NCBI RefSeq assembly: GCF_001429295.1
Contig: NZ_LMJL01000008.1
Location: 1,263,109 to 1,327,108 of the forward strand
Source: Flavobacterium sp. Root935
Lineage (GTDB): Bacteria; Bacteroidota; Bacteroidia; Flavobacteriales; Flavobacteriaceae
DNA length: 64,000 nt
Direction: 5' to 3'
A program made the position numbers and the translations under genes. Within the stretch, counting starts at the first letter, position 1, and each line of letters starts with the position of its first letter. Positions 24,143 through 32,804 of this stretch are shown in pieces. The notes under the pieces are model-generated. The model did no database searches, was not told the origin of the DNA, and saw only the letters and a list, made by a program, of their open reading frames with translations.

Positions 24143-25477
24143 TTAAGCTTCCGCCAGTTTATTCAAAAACTCTAAACGAACACTTCCATCTTCATCAATC
24201 TTAGTTAAATTGATTTCTTGTAACGTATTTACCAATTCTGGATTCCAAGGTGTTTTTACTTTTACGTAATTTTCTGTAAATCCGTGAATGTATCCTTCTT
24301 TATTTTCGCTTTCAAAAAGAACCGTTCTGTTTGTTCCCAATTGGCTTTCGTAAAAAGCACGACGTTTTTTAACTGATAATCCACGAAGCATTTTACTGCG
24401 TTTTGCTCTTACATTTGAAGGCACAACGCCTTCCATATCAGCTGCTTCTGTATTATCTCTTTCAGAATAAGTAAATACGTGCAGATACGAAATATCTAAA
24501 TCATTTAAGAAATAATAGGTTTCTAAAAAGTGCTCGTCTGTTTCTCCAGGAAAACCAACAATTACATCTACACCAATACAAGCATGAGGCATTACTTCGC
24601 GAATTTTATTCACGCGATCTGTATAAACTTCACGTAAATAACGGCGTTTCATTAATTTTAAAATATCATTACTTCCAGATTGTAACGGAATATGAAAATG
24701 CGGTACAAAAGTGCGGCTTTTAGAAACAAATTCGATGGTTTCATTTTTCAATAAATTTGGTTCGATAGACGAAATTCGTAAACGTTCAATACCTTCTACT
24801 TTATCTAAAGCCTGAACTAAATCTAGAAAAGTATGTTCGTGTTTTTTATTTCCGAACTCCCCTTTTCCGTAATCACCAATATTTACTCCAGTTAAAACAA
24901 TTTCACGGATATTCTGAGCCGAAATTTCTTTGGCATTTTTTAGTACATTTTCTAAAGCATCACTTCTGGAAATTCCTCTTGCTAGCGGAATTGTACAATA
25001 AGTACATTTATAATCGCAGCCGTCCTGCACTTTTAAAAATGCTCTTGTACGGTCACCAATAGAATAACTTCCAACATAAAAATCGGCTTCGGCAATTTCG
25101 CATGAATGCACTTCGCCCATATCGTTTTTACTCAAATCATGGATATAGTCAGTGATTTTGAATTTTTCTGTTGCTCCCAAAACCAAATCAACGCCGTCTA
25201 CTGCAGCCAATTCTTCTGGTTTTAATTGTGCATAACAGCCAACAGCAGCAACAAAAGCTTTATCGTTAAGCTTCATTGCTTTTTTAACAACCTGCTTAAA
25301 CTGCTTATCTGCATTTTCTGTTACAGAGCAAGTATTAATTACATAAATATCTGCTATTTCTTCAAAATCGACACGGTCAAAACCTTCGTCGTTAAAGTTT
25401 CTGGCAATTGTAGAAGTTTCTGAAAAATTCAGTTTACAACCCAGCGTATAAAAGGCAACTTTCTTTCTATTTTCCAT
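24143..25477 (-). CDS. mtaB: tRNA t6A37 methylthiotransferase MtaB
   Basis: 444-residue radical-SAM methylthiotransferase that turns t6A into ms2t6A at position 37 of ANN-decoding tRNAs. The N-terminal cluster ligands are C14, C50 and C81. The radical-SAM CxxxCxxC is C154-C158-C161 in DGCDYKCTYC. The GVNIGDYG and SGSNDILKLMKRRY blocks and a C-terminal TRAM-like domain (about 375-440) complete the family pattern. It is a single minus-strand gene with a -7 box about 47 bp before the ATG. Confidence 0.95.
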   Translation of the reverse strand: MENRKKVAFYTLGCKLNFSETSTIARNFNDEGFDRVDFEEIADIYVINTCSVTENADKQFKQVVKKAMKLNDKAFVAAVGCYAQLKPEELAAVDGVDLVLGATEKFKITDYIHDLSKNDMGEVHSCEIAEADFYVGSYSIGDRTRAFLKVQDGCDYKCTYCTIPLARGISRSDALENVLKNAKEISAQNIREIVLTGVNIGDYGKGEFGNKKHEHTFLDLVQALDKVEGIERLRISSIEPNLLKNETIEFVSKSRTFVPHFHIPLQSGSNDILKLMKRRYLREVYTDRVNKIREVMPHACIGVDVIVGFPGETDEHFLETYYFLNDLDISYLHVFTYSERDNTEAADMEGVVPSNVRAKRSKMLRGLSVKKRRAFYESQLGTNRTVLFESENKEGYIHGFTENYVKVKTPWNPELVNTLQEINLTKIDEDGSVRLEFLNKLAEA

Positions 25478-25523
25478 AATCTGTCTTAAATTAATGAAAT
25501 CGTTGTCAAAAAATTTAAGGCTG

Positions 25524-25531
25524 CAAATTTA
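25524..25531 (-). promoter_or_regulatory. Promoter -7 box of mtaB
   Basis: TAAATTTG on the minus strand matches TAnnTTTG exactly. The leader would be about 40 nt. Confidence 0.4.
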
Positions 25532-25963
25532 CAAACAATATTCATCAAAAGAAAGGGATTAATTTACTTCGAATCAATAATTTGCATTCAATGTTAATTT
25601 AGAAACATTAAAAATATATTTTGGAGATTTATTTTTTCAGAAGATTATACCTCTTAAACTCTATTTTTTTAACAGTACAATAAGAATAAAATGACAAAAT
25701 AATCGATCAAATGCAAATTTTATCGATTAAATACATTTTTTCTTGATTTAAATTCAAAATTTCTTACATTTACTTTCATTATGGCTGAGCCTCAAAATAA
25801 ATCCATAATTAAGAATTTTAGAAAGCTTTAATTAATTTAATAATAATTCGGGCATAACAATTTTGAATTTTACTCGTTATGTTGTTGTTTTGTGTTACAA
25901 AATGAAATGGGAAAGCCGAAAACCAAAGAGAGTAGGCAAAATTATAATAATAAATACCACTTT
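25532..25963. other. Long AT-rich divergent gap between mtaB and an unknown secreted protein gene
   Basis: No gene is visible in these 430 bases. There is a spaced inverted repeat AATCGAT...ATCGATT at about 25700-25731, whose arms flank CAAATGCAAATTTT. A second spaced pair, CATAAC...GTTATG, lies at about 25854-25880. Either could be a regulator site for the plus-strand gene at 25964. Otherwise I see nothing. Confidence 0.5.
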
Positions 25964-26482
25964 ATGAAAGCATTTTTACCCACAATCTGCTTGATGTTCT
26001 TAACCATTTTTAGTTCGCAAGCGCAAACTAATGTCCCAGCCGCAAATCCATTTCCTTCTATTAGTACATTAACGACTTGGGCGAGCTTCAATTCACAACA
26101 GCAATTTGATGTTGCTATTCGTGCTGTTGGGTTTAAGTTTGAAGTTAAAGAACCAGGTGAAGGATCTACAGCTTATACCTACATTCGTAAAGTAACAGTT
26201 AACGAAGTAAACTATACTGATAGAATTGTGTACAGAATTACTAATAATAATTCGGCAAGTATTATCTCATTGGTAACTGCTTCTACTGACTTAGTTAGTT
26301 TATATACACCGCAATTGGCAACTTTTAAAAATAACAACTGTAAAACAGAAATGTCTAAAGACAAAAACACAACTTGCAGCTGTTACGAAAGTGCTAATTT
26401 TGCAATCGATCTTTGTGACGAACGTGTAAAATTAACTATGGGTGACGGAAATAAATATTTTGTTTCTGTAGCTAAAAAATAA
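25964..26482 (+). CDS. Unknown secreted protein
   Basis: 172 residues from the ATG at 25964. A GTG at 25892 gives 24 more polar residues before the signal peptide and is unlikely. The signal peptide MKAFLPTICLMFLTIFSSQA is cut before QTN. The mature part starts with a short proline-rich stretch and then mixed strands; three cysteine positions near the end (NNCKTE, TTCSCYE, DLCDE) may form disulphides. I do not recognise the family. It is convergent with the GNAT gene. Confidence 0.65.
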   Translation: MKAFLPTICLMFLTIFSSQAQTNVPAANPFPSISTLTTWASFNSQQQFDVAIRAVGFKFEVKEPGEGSTAYTYIRKVTVNEVNYTDRIVYRITNNNSASIISLVTASTDLVSLYTPQLATFKNNNCKTEMSKDKNTTCSCYESANFAIDLCDERVKLTMGDGNKYFVSVAKK

Positions 26483-26500
26483 TCATACACTCTGAATTGT

Positions 26501-26542
26501 TTCCAAATCTTTACTGACTTTTAAGTATGTAAAGATTTGGAA
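26501..26542. terminator. Perfect 14-bp hairpin between convergent genes
   Basis: TTCCAAATCTTTAC pairs with GTAAAGATTTGGAA around a 14-nt loop. There is no strong T run, but the position between convergent stops fits a two-way transcript end. Confidence 0.55.
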
Positions 26543-26550
26543 TACATTTC

Positions 26551-27081
26551 TTAGTTTGAGTTTGGATTTTTGAGTTCATACCAAACTTCTATTTCTCCTT
26601 GATATTCGAAAGAATTCACAAAATGGAAACCTAGTTTTTCTAAAATCTTTCTAGAATTTTCGTTTCCAGCATCTGCATAAGCGTAAAGGGTTTCCACTTT
26701 CATTTCATTAAATGCATAATCGACAAAAGCTTTTCCTGCTTCAGATGCATATCCTTTTCCCCAATGTTTTTCGATAAAACGATAACCTAACTCGTAAAAA
26801 TTTTTATGATTATTGATTTCGTCAGTAATATATTTTATTCCCGACCATCCAATAAATTCATTGGTTTCTTTTAGAACTACAGCCCAGCGCCCTGTTCCAA
26901 AATCTTTGTATTGTTTTTGAACGAATTTGATATAATCAATACTTTCTTCAATATGTTTTACGGGATTATTTCCTAAAAACAAATGGACATTGGGATTCGA
27001 ATCCAATTCGAACATTCCTTCTGCATCAGAAAGTGCTAATTCTCTTAAAATCAAACGTTCGGTTTCAATTGAATTCTTCAT
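26551..27081 (-). CDS. GNAT N-acetyltransferase, RimJ-like
   Basis: 176 residues of the GNAT fold. It opens with ETERLILRELALSDAEGMFELDSNP, as in RimJ/RimL and SpeG-like enzymes. The acetyl-CoA loop region is ELGYRFIEKHWGKGYASEAGKAF, followed by LYAYADAGNENSRKILEKLGF. The acceptor (protein N terminus, amine or small molecule) cannot be told. It starts 6 bp after the stop of the upstream HAD gene, so the two are probably co-transcribed. Confidence 0.88.
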   Translation of the reverse strand: MKNSIETERLILRELALSDAEGMFELDSNPNVHLFLGNNPVKHIEESIDYIKFVQKQYKDFGTGRWAVVLKETNEFIGWSGIKYITDEINNHKNFYELGYRFIEKHWGKGYASEAGKAFVDYAFNEMKVETLYAYADAGNENSRKILEKLGFHFVNSFEYQGEIEVWYELKNPNSN

Positions 27082-27087
27082 CTTTAT

Positions 27088-27891
27088 TTAGTTTAAAATA
27101 TAACGTGTTATTACTTCTGCAACACCATCATTATTATTAGATGCTACAATTATATCTGCTTTATCACGCAATTCGGGCGTTACATTATCTACCCAGACTC
27201 CAAGGCCAGCATATTCAATCATTGTTAAGTCATTTCCAGCGTTTCCAACTGCGATAATTTCACTTTGAAGAATTCCTAACTTATCTGTCAAAAGTTTCAA
27301 ACTGGCCGCTTTATCAATCCCTTGCTGCGCTGCTTCTAAGAAAAATGGTTTCGACATAGAAACACTCAAATGCGGCATTGCTTCAATTAAATCTTTTTCA
27401 ACCGTTTTCAAATAAGCCGGATCTTCTAATAAAATACATTTTACAGCAGGTCTGTCAACATATTCCTTAAAACTGGTCACTTTACGATGCACCATTCCAG
27501 TAATTTCTTTTTCGACTTCTATGTATGGCGAATCTGTTTCGCTTATAATTTCATTGTCCAAATAAGTGATAATATGCGTCTTCATTTTAACACTATAATC
27601 GTATAAATCATGAATCTGCTCTACAGTCAGCTTTTGTTCAAAAAAAACTAAATCGTCTTTTGCCCTGCTGATAATAGCACCATTAAATGAAATAATATAA
27701 GAATTGTAAATGTCTAATTGTAATTCTTTTGCATAAGCCGTCATTGCAGATGTAGGTCTTCCCGAAGCCAAGACTACGTAAACACCTTTGGCTTGTGCCT
27801 CTAATATTACTTTTTTATTTAAATCTGAAATTTTATGATCATCTGTCAACAAGGTATCATCCATGTCGAGCACTAGCATTTTGTATTGCAT
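27088..27891 (-). CDS. Cof-type HAD phosphatase
   Basis: 267-residue haloacid-dehalogenase-like hydrolase of the Cof/YidA type (C2 cap). Motif I is LDMDDTLL with D9 as nucleophile and D11 as acid/base. Motif II is VVLASGRP, the motif III lysine lies in the GIDKAAS segment, and motif IV is AVGNAGNDLTM. Family members dephosphorylate sugar phosphates and cofactors such as FMN or PLP. The substrate is unknown here. It heads a tight pair with the GNAT gene. Confidence 0.92.
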   Translation of the reverse strand: MQYKMLVLDMDDTLLTDDHKISDLNKKVILEAQAKGVYVVLASGRPTSAMTAYAKELQLDIYNSYIISFNGAIISRAKDDLVFFEQKLTVEQIHDLYDYSVKMKTHIITYLDNEIISETDSPYIEVEKEITGMVHRKVTSFKEYVDRPAVKCILLEDPAYLKTVEKDLIEAMPHLSVSMSKPFFLEAAQQGIDKAASLKLLTDKLGILQSEIIAVGNAGNDLTMIEYAGLGVWVDNVTPELRDKADIIVASNNNDGVAEVITRYILN

Positions 27892-27898
27892 ATTTTTT

Positions 27899-27966
27899 AG
27901 TTTTCAGTCGCAGTTTTCAGTCGCAGTCTCAGTAACAACTGAAAACTGAGACTGAAAATTGAAAAC
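27899..27966. repeat. Family B mirrored repeat (CAGTCTCAG words)
   Basis: TTTTCAGTCGCAG twice and TCTCAG on the left (27899-27932) face CTGAAAACTGAGACTGAAAA on the right (27937-27967). Related copies are at 38349-38445, 53240-53271 and 58511-58576. Confidence 0.75.
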
Positions 27967-27968
27967 TT

Positions 27969-28187
27969 TTAAAGACTCATTCTAAATTCTTCAATAACCG
28001 GATTTGCTTTTGCAAAATCGGTTTCTTGAATGAAAACCTCAACAGCCAAATCTGTTCCGCCAAAACCCCCTAAACGAGCCGATTGAATATTATCTTTTTT
28101 TACGGTTTCTACTCCCGCTGTTTCTAATCTTTCCTGCAAAGCAATTGCTAACACTTCACTACCCGAAAACACCTTCATTAATCCCAT
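27969..28187 (-). CDS. DUF2007-like small protein
   Basis: 72 residues: MGLMKVFSGSEVLAIALQERLETAGVETVKKDNIQ in its first half, then a strand and a VFIQETDFAKANPVIEEF helix. This ferredoxin-like layout matches the putative signal-transducing DUF2007 domain. It resembles a small PII-like fold, but no ligand is known. It lies between the HAD gene and the half-helicase gene, all on the minus strand. Confidence 0.8.
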   Translation of the reverse strand: MGLMKVFSGSEVLAIALQERLETAGVETVKKDNIQSARLGGFGGTDLAVEVFIQETDFAKANPVIEEFRMSL

Positions 28188-28275
28188 GATATTCTATATT
28201 TATTCTAATATTATTTTTTTAAAATTAAAAATCCCGATTTTCAGAACACTTCGACTGAAAACCGGGACTGATTAC

Positions 28276-28941
28276 TTATTCCTCCTCTTGAATATCGTCT
28301 TCTTCTTCGTCAAGTTCTTCCTCTCCTTCTTCATCCATATCAAATAAAAAAGGTTCAACTAACATTTTGTCAGCCAAAATTTCGATACGCTCTGTCAGGG
28401 TTTCAGCAAAAATCAAACGCTGCGTTTTTGCAATACTGCCAGAAATACGCATAATCTTTGTTTCGTGTCTCAACCTTAAAATAGGATCTGCATCATCAAG
28501 AATCAGCATTTTTAAACGGTTAACATTATAACCTGCTGTACTAAACATATCGTTTAATTTTGTTGGTGTTCCAATTAAGACATCGATTCCGGTTGAAATG
28601 TAATTTTTATCGTAATCCATGTCGCCTTTTTCATTTACGCCATACACCTCAAGATTGGTGTATTTTCCATATTTTTCAAAAAGCGCCACCATTTCCAATA
28701 CCTTCGCTTTGTCTTCAACAATAATCAAAGCACGAGGCGATTCTTCATTTTTTCCTGCTAACTGCTGAATGACATTTAAAACAATTGTAGTTGTTTTTCC
28801 ACTTCCTTCTGGAGAAATAATTACGCAATCGGCACCACTTTTTATGGTCGAAAATGTTTCCAGCTGCAATGCATTTGCTTCTGTCAAACCATTTTCAATT
28901 AATCCGTCCTGTAATTTTTCGTTTATTTTTTTTAGTTTCAT
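28276..28941 (-). CDS. Half-size DEAD-box-like ATPase with altered motif II
   Basis: 221 residues, only the first RecA-like domain of a DEAD-box helicase. A Q-motif-like GLTEANALQLETF is followed by Walker A SPEGSGKTT, a motif Ia-like stretch ALIIVEDKAK, motif Ib-like IGTPTKL and motif II as LDDAD instead of DEAD. The region of motif III (normally SAT) reads FAETL. The second RecA domain is absent. The protein ends in an acidic tail (from DMDEEGEE to EEE, about 20 residues). Full unwinding by this chain alone is unlikely; it may clamp RNA or bind a partner. No frameshift or helicase C remnant is visible next to it. Confidence 0.8.
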   Translation of the reverse strand: MKLKKINEKLQDGLIENGLTEANALQLETFSTIKSGADCVIISPEGSGKTTTIVLNVIQQLAGKNEESPRALIIVEDKAKVLEMVALFEKYGKYTNLEVYGVNEKGDMDYDKNYISTGIDVLIGTPTKLNDMFSTAGYNVNRLKMLILDDADPILRLRHETKIMRISGSIAKTQRLIFAETLTERIEILADKMLVEPFLFDMDEEGEEELDEEEDDIQEEE

Positions 28942-28947
28942 TTTTTT

Positions 28948-29031
28948 ATGCTTTAAGCTTTAAGCATTAGGCCATAAGCTAAAATATTATACTTTTTTTT
29001 AAAGCCTAAAGCTTAAAGCTTAAAGCCTATT
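28948..29031. repeat. Family F mirrored repeat (GCTTTAAGC words)
   Basis: ATGCTTTAAGCTTTAAGCAT and AGGCCATAAGCT on the left face AAAGCCTAAAGC and TTAAAGCTTAAAGCCTAT on the right (29001-29030). The arms pair over about 30 nt between two minus-strand genes. Confidence 0.7.
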
Positions 29032-29042
29032 GCGACAAGCAT

Positions 29043-30206
29043 CTATTTGCTTGCAAACAATTTTACATCGGTTTCAGAGATTTCGTTTCCTCCTAAAATA
29101 ATCAATCTTTCGACTACATTTCGAAGTTCACGAATATTTCCTGTCCAATCGTATTCCTGCAATAATTTTATGGCTTGCGCCGAAAATACTTTCACTGCAT
29201 TTCCCTGCTCTGATGCAATTTTTTCTGCAAAATGTTTTATCAAAGCCGGAATATCGTCACGTCTTTCATTTAACGGCGGTACTTTAATCAAAATTACGGC
29301 TAAACGATGGTATAAATCTTCACGGAAACGGCCTTCGGCAATTTCTGTTTTTAAATCTTTATTTGTTGCAGCAACTACACGAACATCAACTTTGATATCT
29401 TTATCAGCACCAACTCTGGTAATCATACTTTCCTGAAGGGCGCGTAAAACTTTGGCTTGTGCCGAAAGACTCATATCACCAATTTCATCGAGGAAAATCG
29501 TCCCTTTGTCAGCGGCTTCAAATTTCCCTGCGCGGTCTTTCACTGCCGATGTAAAAGCGCCTTTTACGTGTCCGAACAATTCACTTTCAATCAATTCACT
29601 CGGAATTGCTGCACAGTTAACTTCAATTAAAGGAAAATTAGCGCGTTCGCTTTTTTCATGTAGCTGATGTGCTACTAATTCTTTTCCAGTTCCGTTTGGC
29701 CCCGTAATTAAAACTCTGGCTTCGGTTTGAGCTACTTTATCAATCATCACTTTAATATGATTAATTGACTCGCTCTCGCCTATCATTTCGTAATTCTTGC
29801 TGACTTTTTTCTTTAGAATTTTATTCTCAACAACTAATTGTTTTTTGTCTAAAGCATTACGAACGGTATTTAATAAACGATTCAAATCTGGCGGTTTTGA
29901 AATGTAATCAAAAGCTCCTAAGCGCATGGTATGAATTGCTGTTTCCATATCGCCATGACCCGAAATCATGACCATCGGAATTTCTGGTTTTATCTTTTTT
30001 ACTTCTTCTAAAACCTCAACACCGTCCATTTTTGGCATTTTGATATCACACAAAACCAAATCGTAATCGTTGTTTTTTATTTTTTCAAGCCCTGCAACGC
30101 CATCTTCAGCTTCTTCAACTTGGTATGAATCATTTTCTTCTGATAAAATTTTTACCAAAACTCTTCTGATCGCTGCTTCGTCTTCTATAATTAGTATTTT
30201 ACTCAT
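29043..30206 (-). CDS. NtrC-like response regulator without a DNA-binding domain
   Basis: 387 residues: a receiver domain (1-120) with phosphoacceptor D54 in LVLCDIKMPKMDG, then a sigma-54-type AAA+ domain. Walker A is GPNGTGKE (169-176), Walker B is TIFLDEIG (236-243), and there is an R-finger region GRFREDLYHRL. The sigma-54 contact loop reads GAFTSA at 216-221, where GAFTGA is canonical. The chain stops soon after the GNIRELRNVVERLI segment, so the usual Fis-type helix-turn-helix is missing. No sensor kinase gene is adjacent. It may act on sigma-54 without a fixed DNA site, or through a partner. Confidence 0.92.
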   Translation of the reverse strand: MSKILIIEDEAAIRRVLVKILSEENDSYQVEEAEDGVAGLEKIKNNDYDLVLCDIKMPKMDGVEVLEEVKKIKPEIPMVMISGHGDMETAIHTMRLGAFDYISKPPDLNRLLNTVRNALDKKQLVVENKILKKKVSKNYEMIGESESINHIKVMIDKVAQTEARVLITGPNGTGKELVAHQLHEKSERANFPLIEVNCAAIPSELIESELFGHVKGAFTSAVKDRAGKFEAADKGTIFLDEIGDMSLSAQAKVLRALQESMITRVGADKDIKVDVRVVAATNKDLKTEIAEGRFREDLYHRLAVILIKVPPLNERRDDIPALIKHFAEKIASEQGNAVKVFSAQAIKLLQEYDWTGNIRELRNVVERLIILGGNEISETDVKLFASK

Positions 30207-30214
30207 TTTTTTTT

Positions 30215-30309
30215 TAAGGTTCTGAGGTTCTAAGTCACTAAGGTTCTGAGGTTTTTCTAAAAGACACTAAAAAAATCTTAGCACCTCAGCACCTTAGAAC
30301 CTTAGTAAC
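30215..30309. repeat. Family A mirrored repeat between the ABC permease and the NtrC-like gene
   Basis: GGTTCTGAGGTTCTAAGTCAC and AAGGTTCTGAGG on the left (30216-30253) face CTTAGCACCTCAGCACCTTAG and AACCTTAG on the right (30276-30310). Here the genes on both sides run in the same direction, so it is not limited to convergent gaps. Confidence 0.75.
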
Positions 30310-30318
30310 TCCAAAAAA

Positions 30319-31635
30319 TTAATATTTAAGCCACTTATACAATTCTTTCCAAGTTGGTTTTTTGCCGTACATTAAAATACCTACTCGGTAAATTTTTGCA
30401 GCGAACCAAACAACAAGGAAAAATGTAGCAAACAATAATGATACCGAAATTGCGATTTGCCACCACGGCACACCAAACGGAATGCGCATGAGCATTACAA
30501 TTGGCGACGTTAATGGAATCATCGAAAAAATTACAGCAACCGTTCCGTGAGGATCATTAACAACTGTAAAAAATCCGATGTATACGCTTAAAATAAGCGG
30601 CATTATAATAGGCAGAAGAAATTGCTGCGAATCTGTTTGATTGTCTACTGCGGCTCCGATTGCAGCATAAAATGAACTGTACAGAAAATAACCTCCTATA
30701 AAATAAACCACAAAACCGATTATGATACTTGCAATTGGCAGGTTCCACAATTCAGCAATATACATTTGTGCAGATCCTGAAAGTTCGTGCTGTGCCGACT
30801 GCATTAATTCTGGCGAAATTCTGGCTGTTGGTCCAACGTTGACACCAAAAAATGCGGAAGCTGCAAACATTAATCCCAAACCAATAATTGCCCAGATCAT
30901 AAATTGTAAAATCCCTGCAAGCGATGTTCCTATAATTTTACCAATCATTAACTGAAATGGTTTAACCGACGAAATAATGATTTCTATAATTCGGTTTGTT
31001 TTTTCCTCTATTACACTTCGCATTACCATGTTTCCATAGATGATAATAAACATCATAATCAAATAACCGAACGCACCGCCAATTCCGATTTTGATTTCAT
31101 TTAAGCCTTTTAAACTTTCTTCACCAGAAGCTTTTATCAAATGAATATTAACTTTTGACTGTGCTTTTTGAATAGCTAGAGTGTCTAGATTGGCTTTCTC
31201 GAGATTTAGTTTTGTAATTTTTGTTCCGATGACATCCTGTGTGCTTTCTACAAAAGAAATACTCGGACTATTATTCGAAATAAATTCAATTTTACTTTCT
31301 AAATCTTTTGTGTCATTTGTTTTTGGAATGACAATTAGACCACTGAAATTTTCTTTTGTAATACTGTCTTTTAAAGCCTTTACATCAATTGCAGATAAAT
31401 CGAGATATTTGAACTCTGCTCCATTTTTATTTTCTTTTAAGAAATCGGAAGCAAAAAGTCCAGTTTCGTCATGAATTGCAATACGCTTTGTCTCAGCTTT
31501 CATCGAACTCAAATAGCCAATAAAAACTGCTATCGCCACAAATAAAAGCGGACTCAAAAAAGTCATGACAACAAAAGATTTATTGCGGACTTTGGCAATA
31601 AATTCTCTTTTTATAATCAACGAGATAATGCTCAT
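30319..31635 (-). CDS. ABC-2 type transporter permease (NatB-like)
   Basis: 438 residues. One N-terminal membrane helix (about 20-42) is followed by a long extracytoplasmic region (about 45-180) and then five or six helices (about 185-425), as in NatB and the ABC2_membrane_3 group. The VMRSVIEEKTNRIIEIIISSVKPFQLM segment is the conserved coupling region. It forms an exporter with the ATPase gene located upstream at 31729. Relatives export Na+ or peptides, or serve in envelope homeostasis. Confidence 0.9.
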   Translation of the reverse strand: MSIISLIIKREFIAKVRNKSFVVMTFLSPLLFVAIAVFIGYLSSMKAETKRIAIHDETGLFASDFLKENKNGAEFKYLDLSAIDVKALKDSITKENFSGLIVIPKTNDTKDLESKIEFISNNSPSISFVESTQDVIGTKITKLNLEKANLDTLAIQKAQSKVNIHLIKASGEESLKGLNEIKIGIGGAFGYLIMMFIIIYGNMVMRSVIEEKTNRIIEIIISSVKPFQLMIGKIIGTSLAGILQFMIWAIIGLGLMFAASAFFGVNVGPTARISPELMQSAQHELSGSAQMYIAELWNLPIASIIIGFVVYFIGGYFLYSSFYAAIGAAVDNQTDSQQFLLPIIMPLILSVYIGFFTVVNDPHGTVAVIFSMIPLTSPIVMLMRIPFGVPWWQIAISVSLLFATFFLVVWFAAKIYRVGILMYGKKPTWKELYKWLKY

Positions 31636-31650
31636 AAATATTTTTAATTT

Positions 31651-31722
31651 TTAAAACTTCAAATCCCAAATTCCAAGCTTTTACAATTGGAATTTAGAAT
31701 TTCTATTTTGGAATTTTTAAAT
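31651..31722. repeat. Family C mirrored repeat between the natA- and natB-like genes
   Basis: AAAACTTCAAATCCCAAATT and CCAAGC on the left face TTGGAATTTAGAATTTC and TTTTGGAATTTTT on the right. It lies inside a two-gene ABC operon. Confidence 0.7.
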
Positions 31723-31728
31723 TTTATT

Positions 31729-32646
31729 TTATGTTACTGTTTGAATAAAAATATCGTTTACACTTGGAATTTTTTCAACGAAATGTGTCACTTGTCCACG
31801 TTGTGTCAAAATATTCAATAATTCGTTTGGAGTTGCATTTCCTATTTGGATATTTAATTTTAAATCATCATTTAAGGATTTGAAATTTGCCGGTGCAACA
31901 GTAAATTTTTGTGTAATGTCATACATCAAACCTTCGACGTTATCAGTTAAAATTCCAACTTCAAAACTATTGGTTTTAAACTGACGTTTTACATCGCTTA
32001 CTTTGCCTTCTATTAATTTATTCGATTTATGGATTAAAGCAATATGATCACAAAGTTCTTCAACACTTTCCATTCTGTGTGTAGAAAAAATAATTGTTGA
32101 GCCCTGCTCTTTTAATGCCAAAATTTCATCTTTTATAACATTGGCATTTACAGGATCAAAACCTGAAAAAGGTTCGTCGAAAATCAGCAGTTTTGGTTTA
32201 TGTAAAACGCAGACTACAAACTGAATTTTCTGCGCCATTCCTTTAGAAAGTTCTTGAATTTTTTTGTTCCACCAGCCTTGAATTCCTAAACGATCAAACC
32301 AATATTCTAACTGCAGTTTTGCCTCAGCTTTAGAAAGCCCTTTCATTTGTGCCAAATACAAACATTGTTCTCCTACTTTCATAGAAGTATATAAACCTCT
32401 TTCCTCAGGAAGGTAACCAATTGTCTGCACGTGTTTTGGCTGTAATTTTTCTCCATCCAAAATTACTTCGCCGCTGTCGGGCATTGTAATTTGATTGATG
32501 ATTCTGATAAGGGAAGTTTTTCCAGCTCCATTGGGACCTAATAGTCCATATATACTGCCTTTCGGCACATTTAATGAAACTTCGTTAAGCGCTACATAAT
32601 CGCCATATTGTTTTACGACTTTATGTACTTCAAGTAAGTTACTCAT
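31729..32646 (-). CDS. ABC transporter ATPase (NatA-like)
   Basis: 305 residues. Walker A GPNGAGKTS is near 37-45, the signature LSKGMAQK near 140, Walker B LLIFDEPFSGFDP follows, and the switch is STHRM. A C-terminal DUF4162-like extension (about 220-305) is present, as in NatA-type exporters. It pairs with the ABC-2 permease gene directly downstream (gap 93 bp, occupied by a family C repeat). Confidence 0.94.
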   Translation of the reverse strand: MSNLLEVHKVVKQYGDYVALNEVSLNVPKGSIYGLLGPNGAGKTSLIRIINQITMPDSGEVILDGEKLQPKHVQTIGYLPEERGLYTSMKVGEQCLYLAQMKGLSKAEAKLQLEYWFDRLGIQGWWNKKIQELSKGMAQKIQFVVCVLHKPKLLIFDEPFSGFDPVNANVIKDEILALKEQGSTIIFSTHRMESVEELCDHIALIHKSNKLIEGKVSDVKRQFKTNSFEVGILTDNVEGLMYDITQKFTVAPANFKSLNDDLKLNIQIGNATPNELLNILTQRGQVTHFVEKIPSVNDIFIQTVT

Positions 32647-32738
32647 GCTGTTTTTTAGATTTTCTGCGTCACTTTACCAATTGTGGCTCTGCGACTGTAA
32701 AAGTAAATAATTCGAAGCGAACTTGTATTATAATACGC

Positions 32739-32775
32739 AAAAAACCCATTCTAATTTGCACTAGAATGGGTTTTT
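32739..32775 (-). terminator. Terminator of grpE-dnaJ
   Basis: AAAAACCCATTCTA pairs with TAGAATGGGTTTTT around a loop of about 9 nt. On the minus strand it follows the end of dnaJ by 30 bp and has a T run. Confidence 0.8.
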
Positions 32776-32804
32776 GATAGTATTACATTTTAGAAAAGTT
32801 TAGA

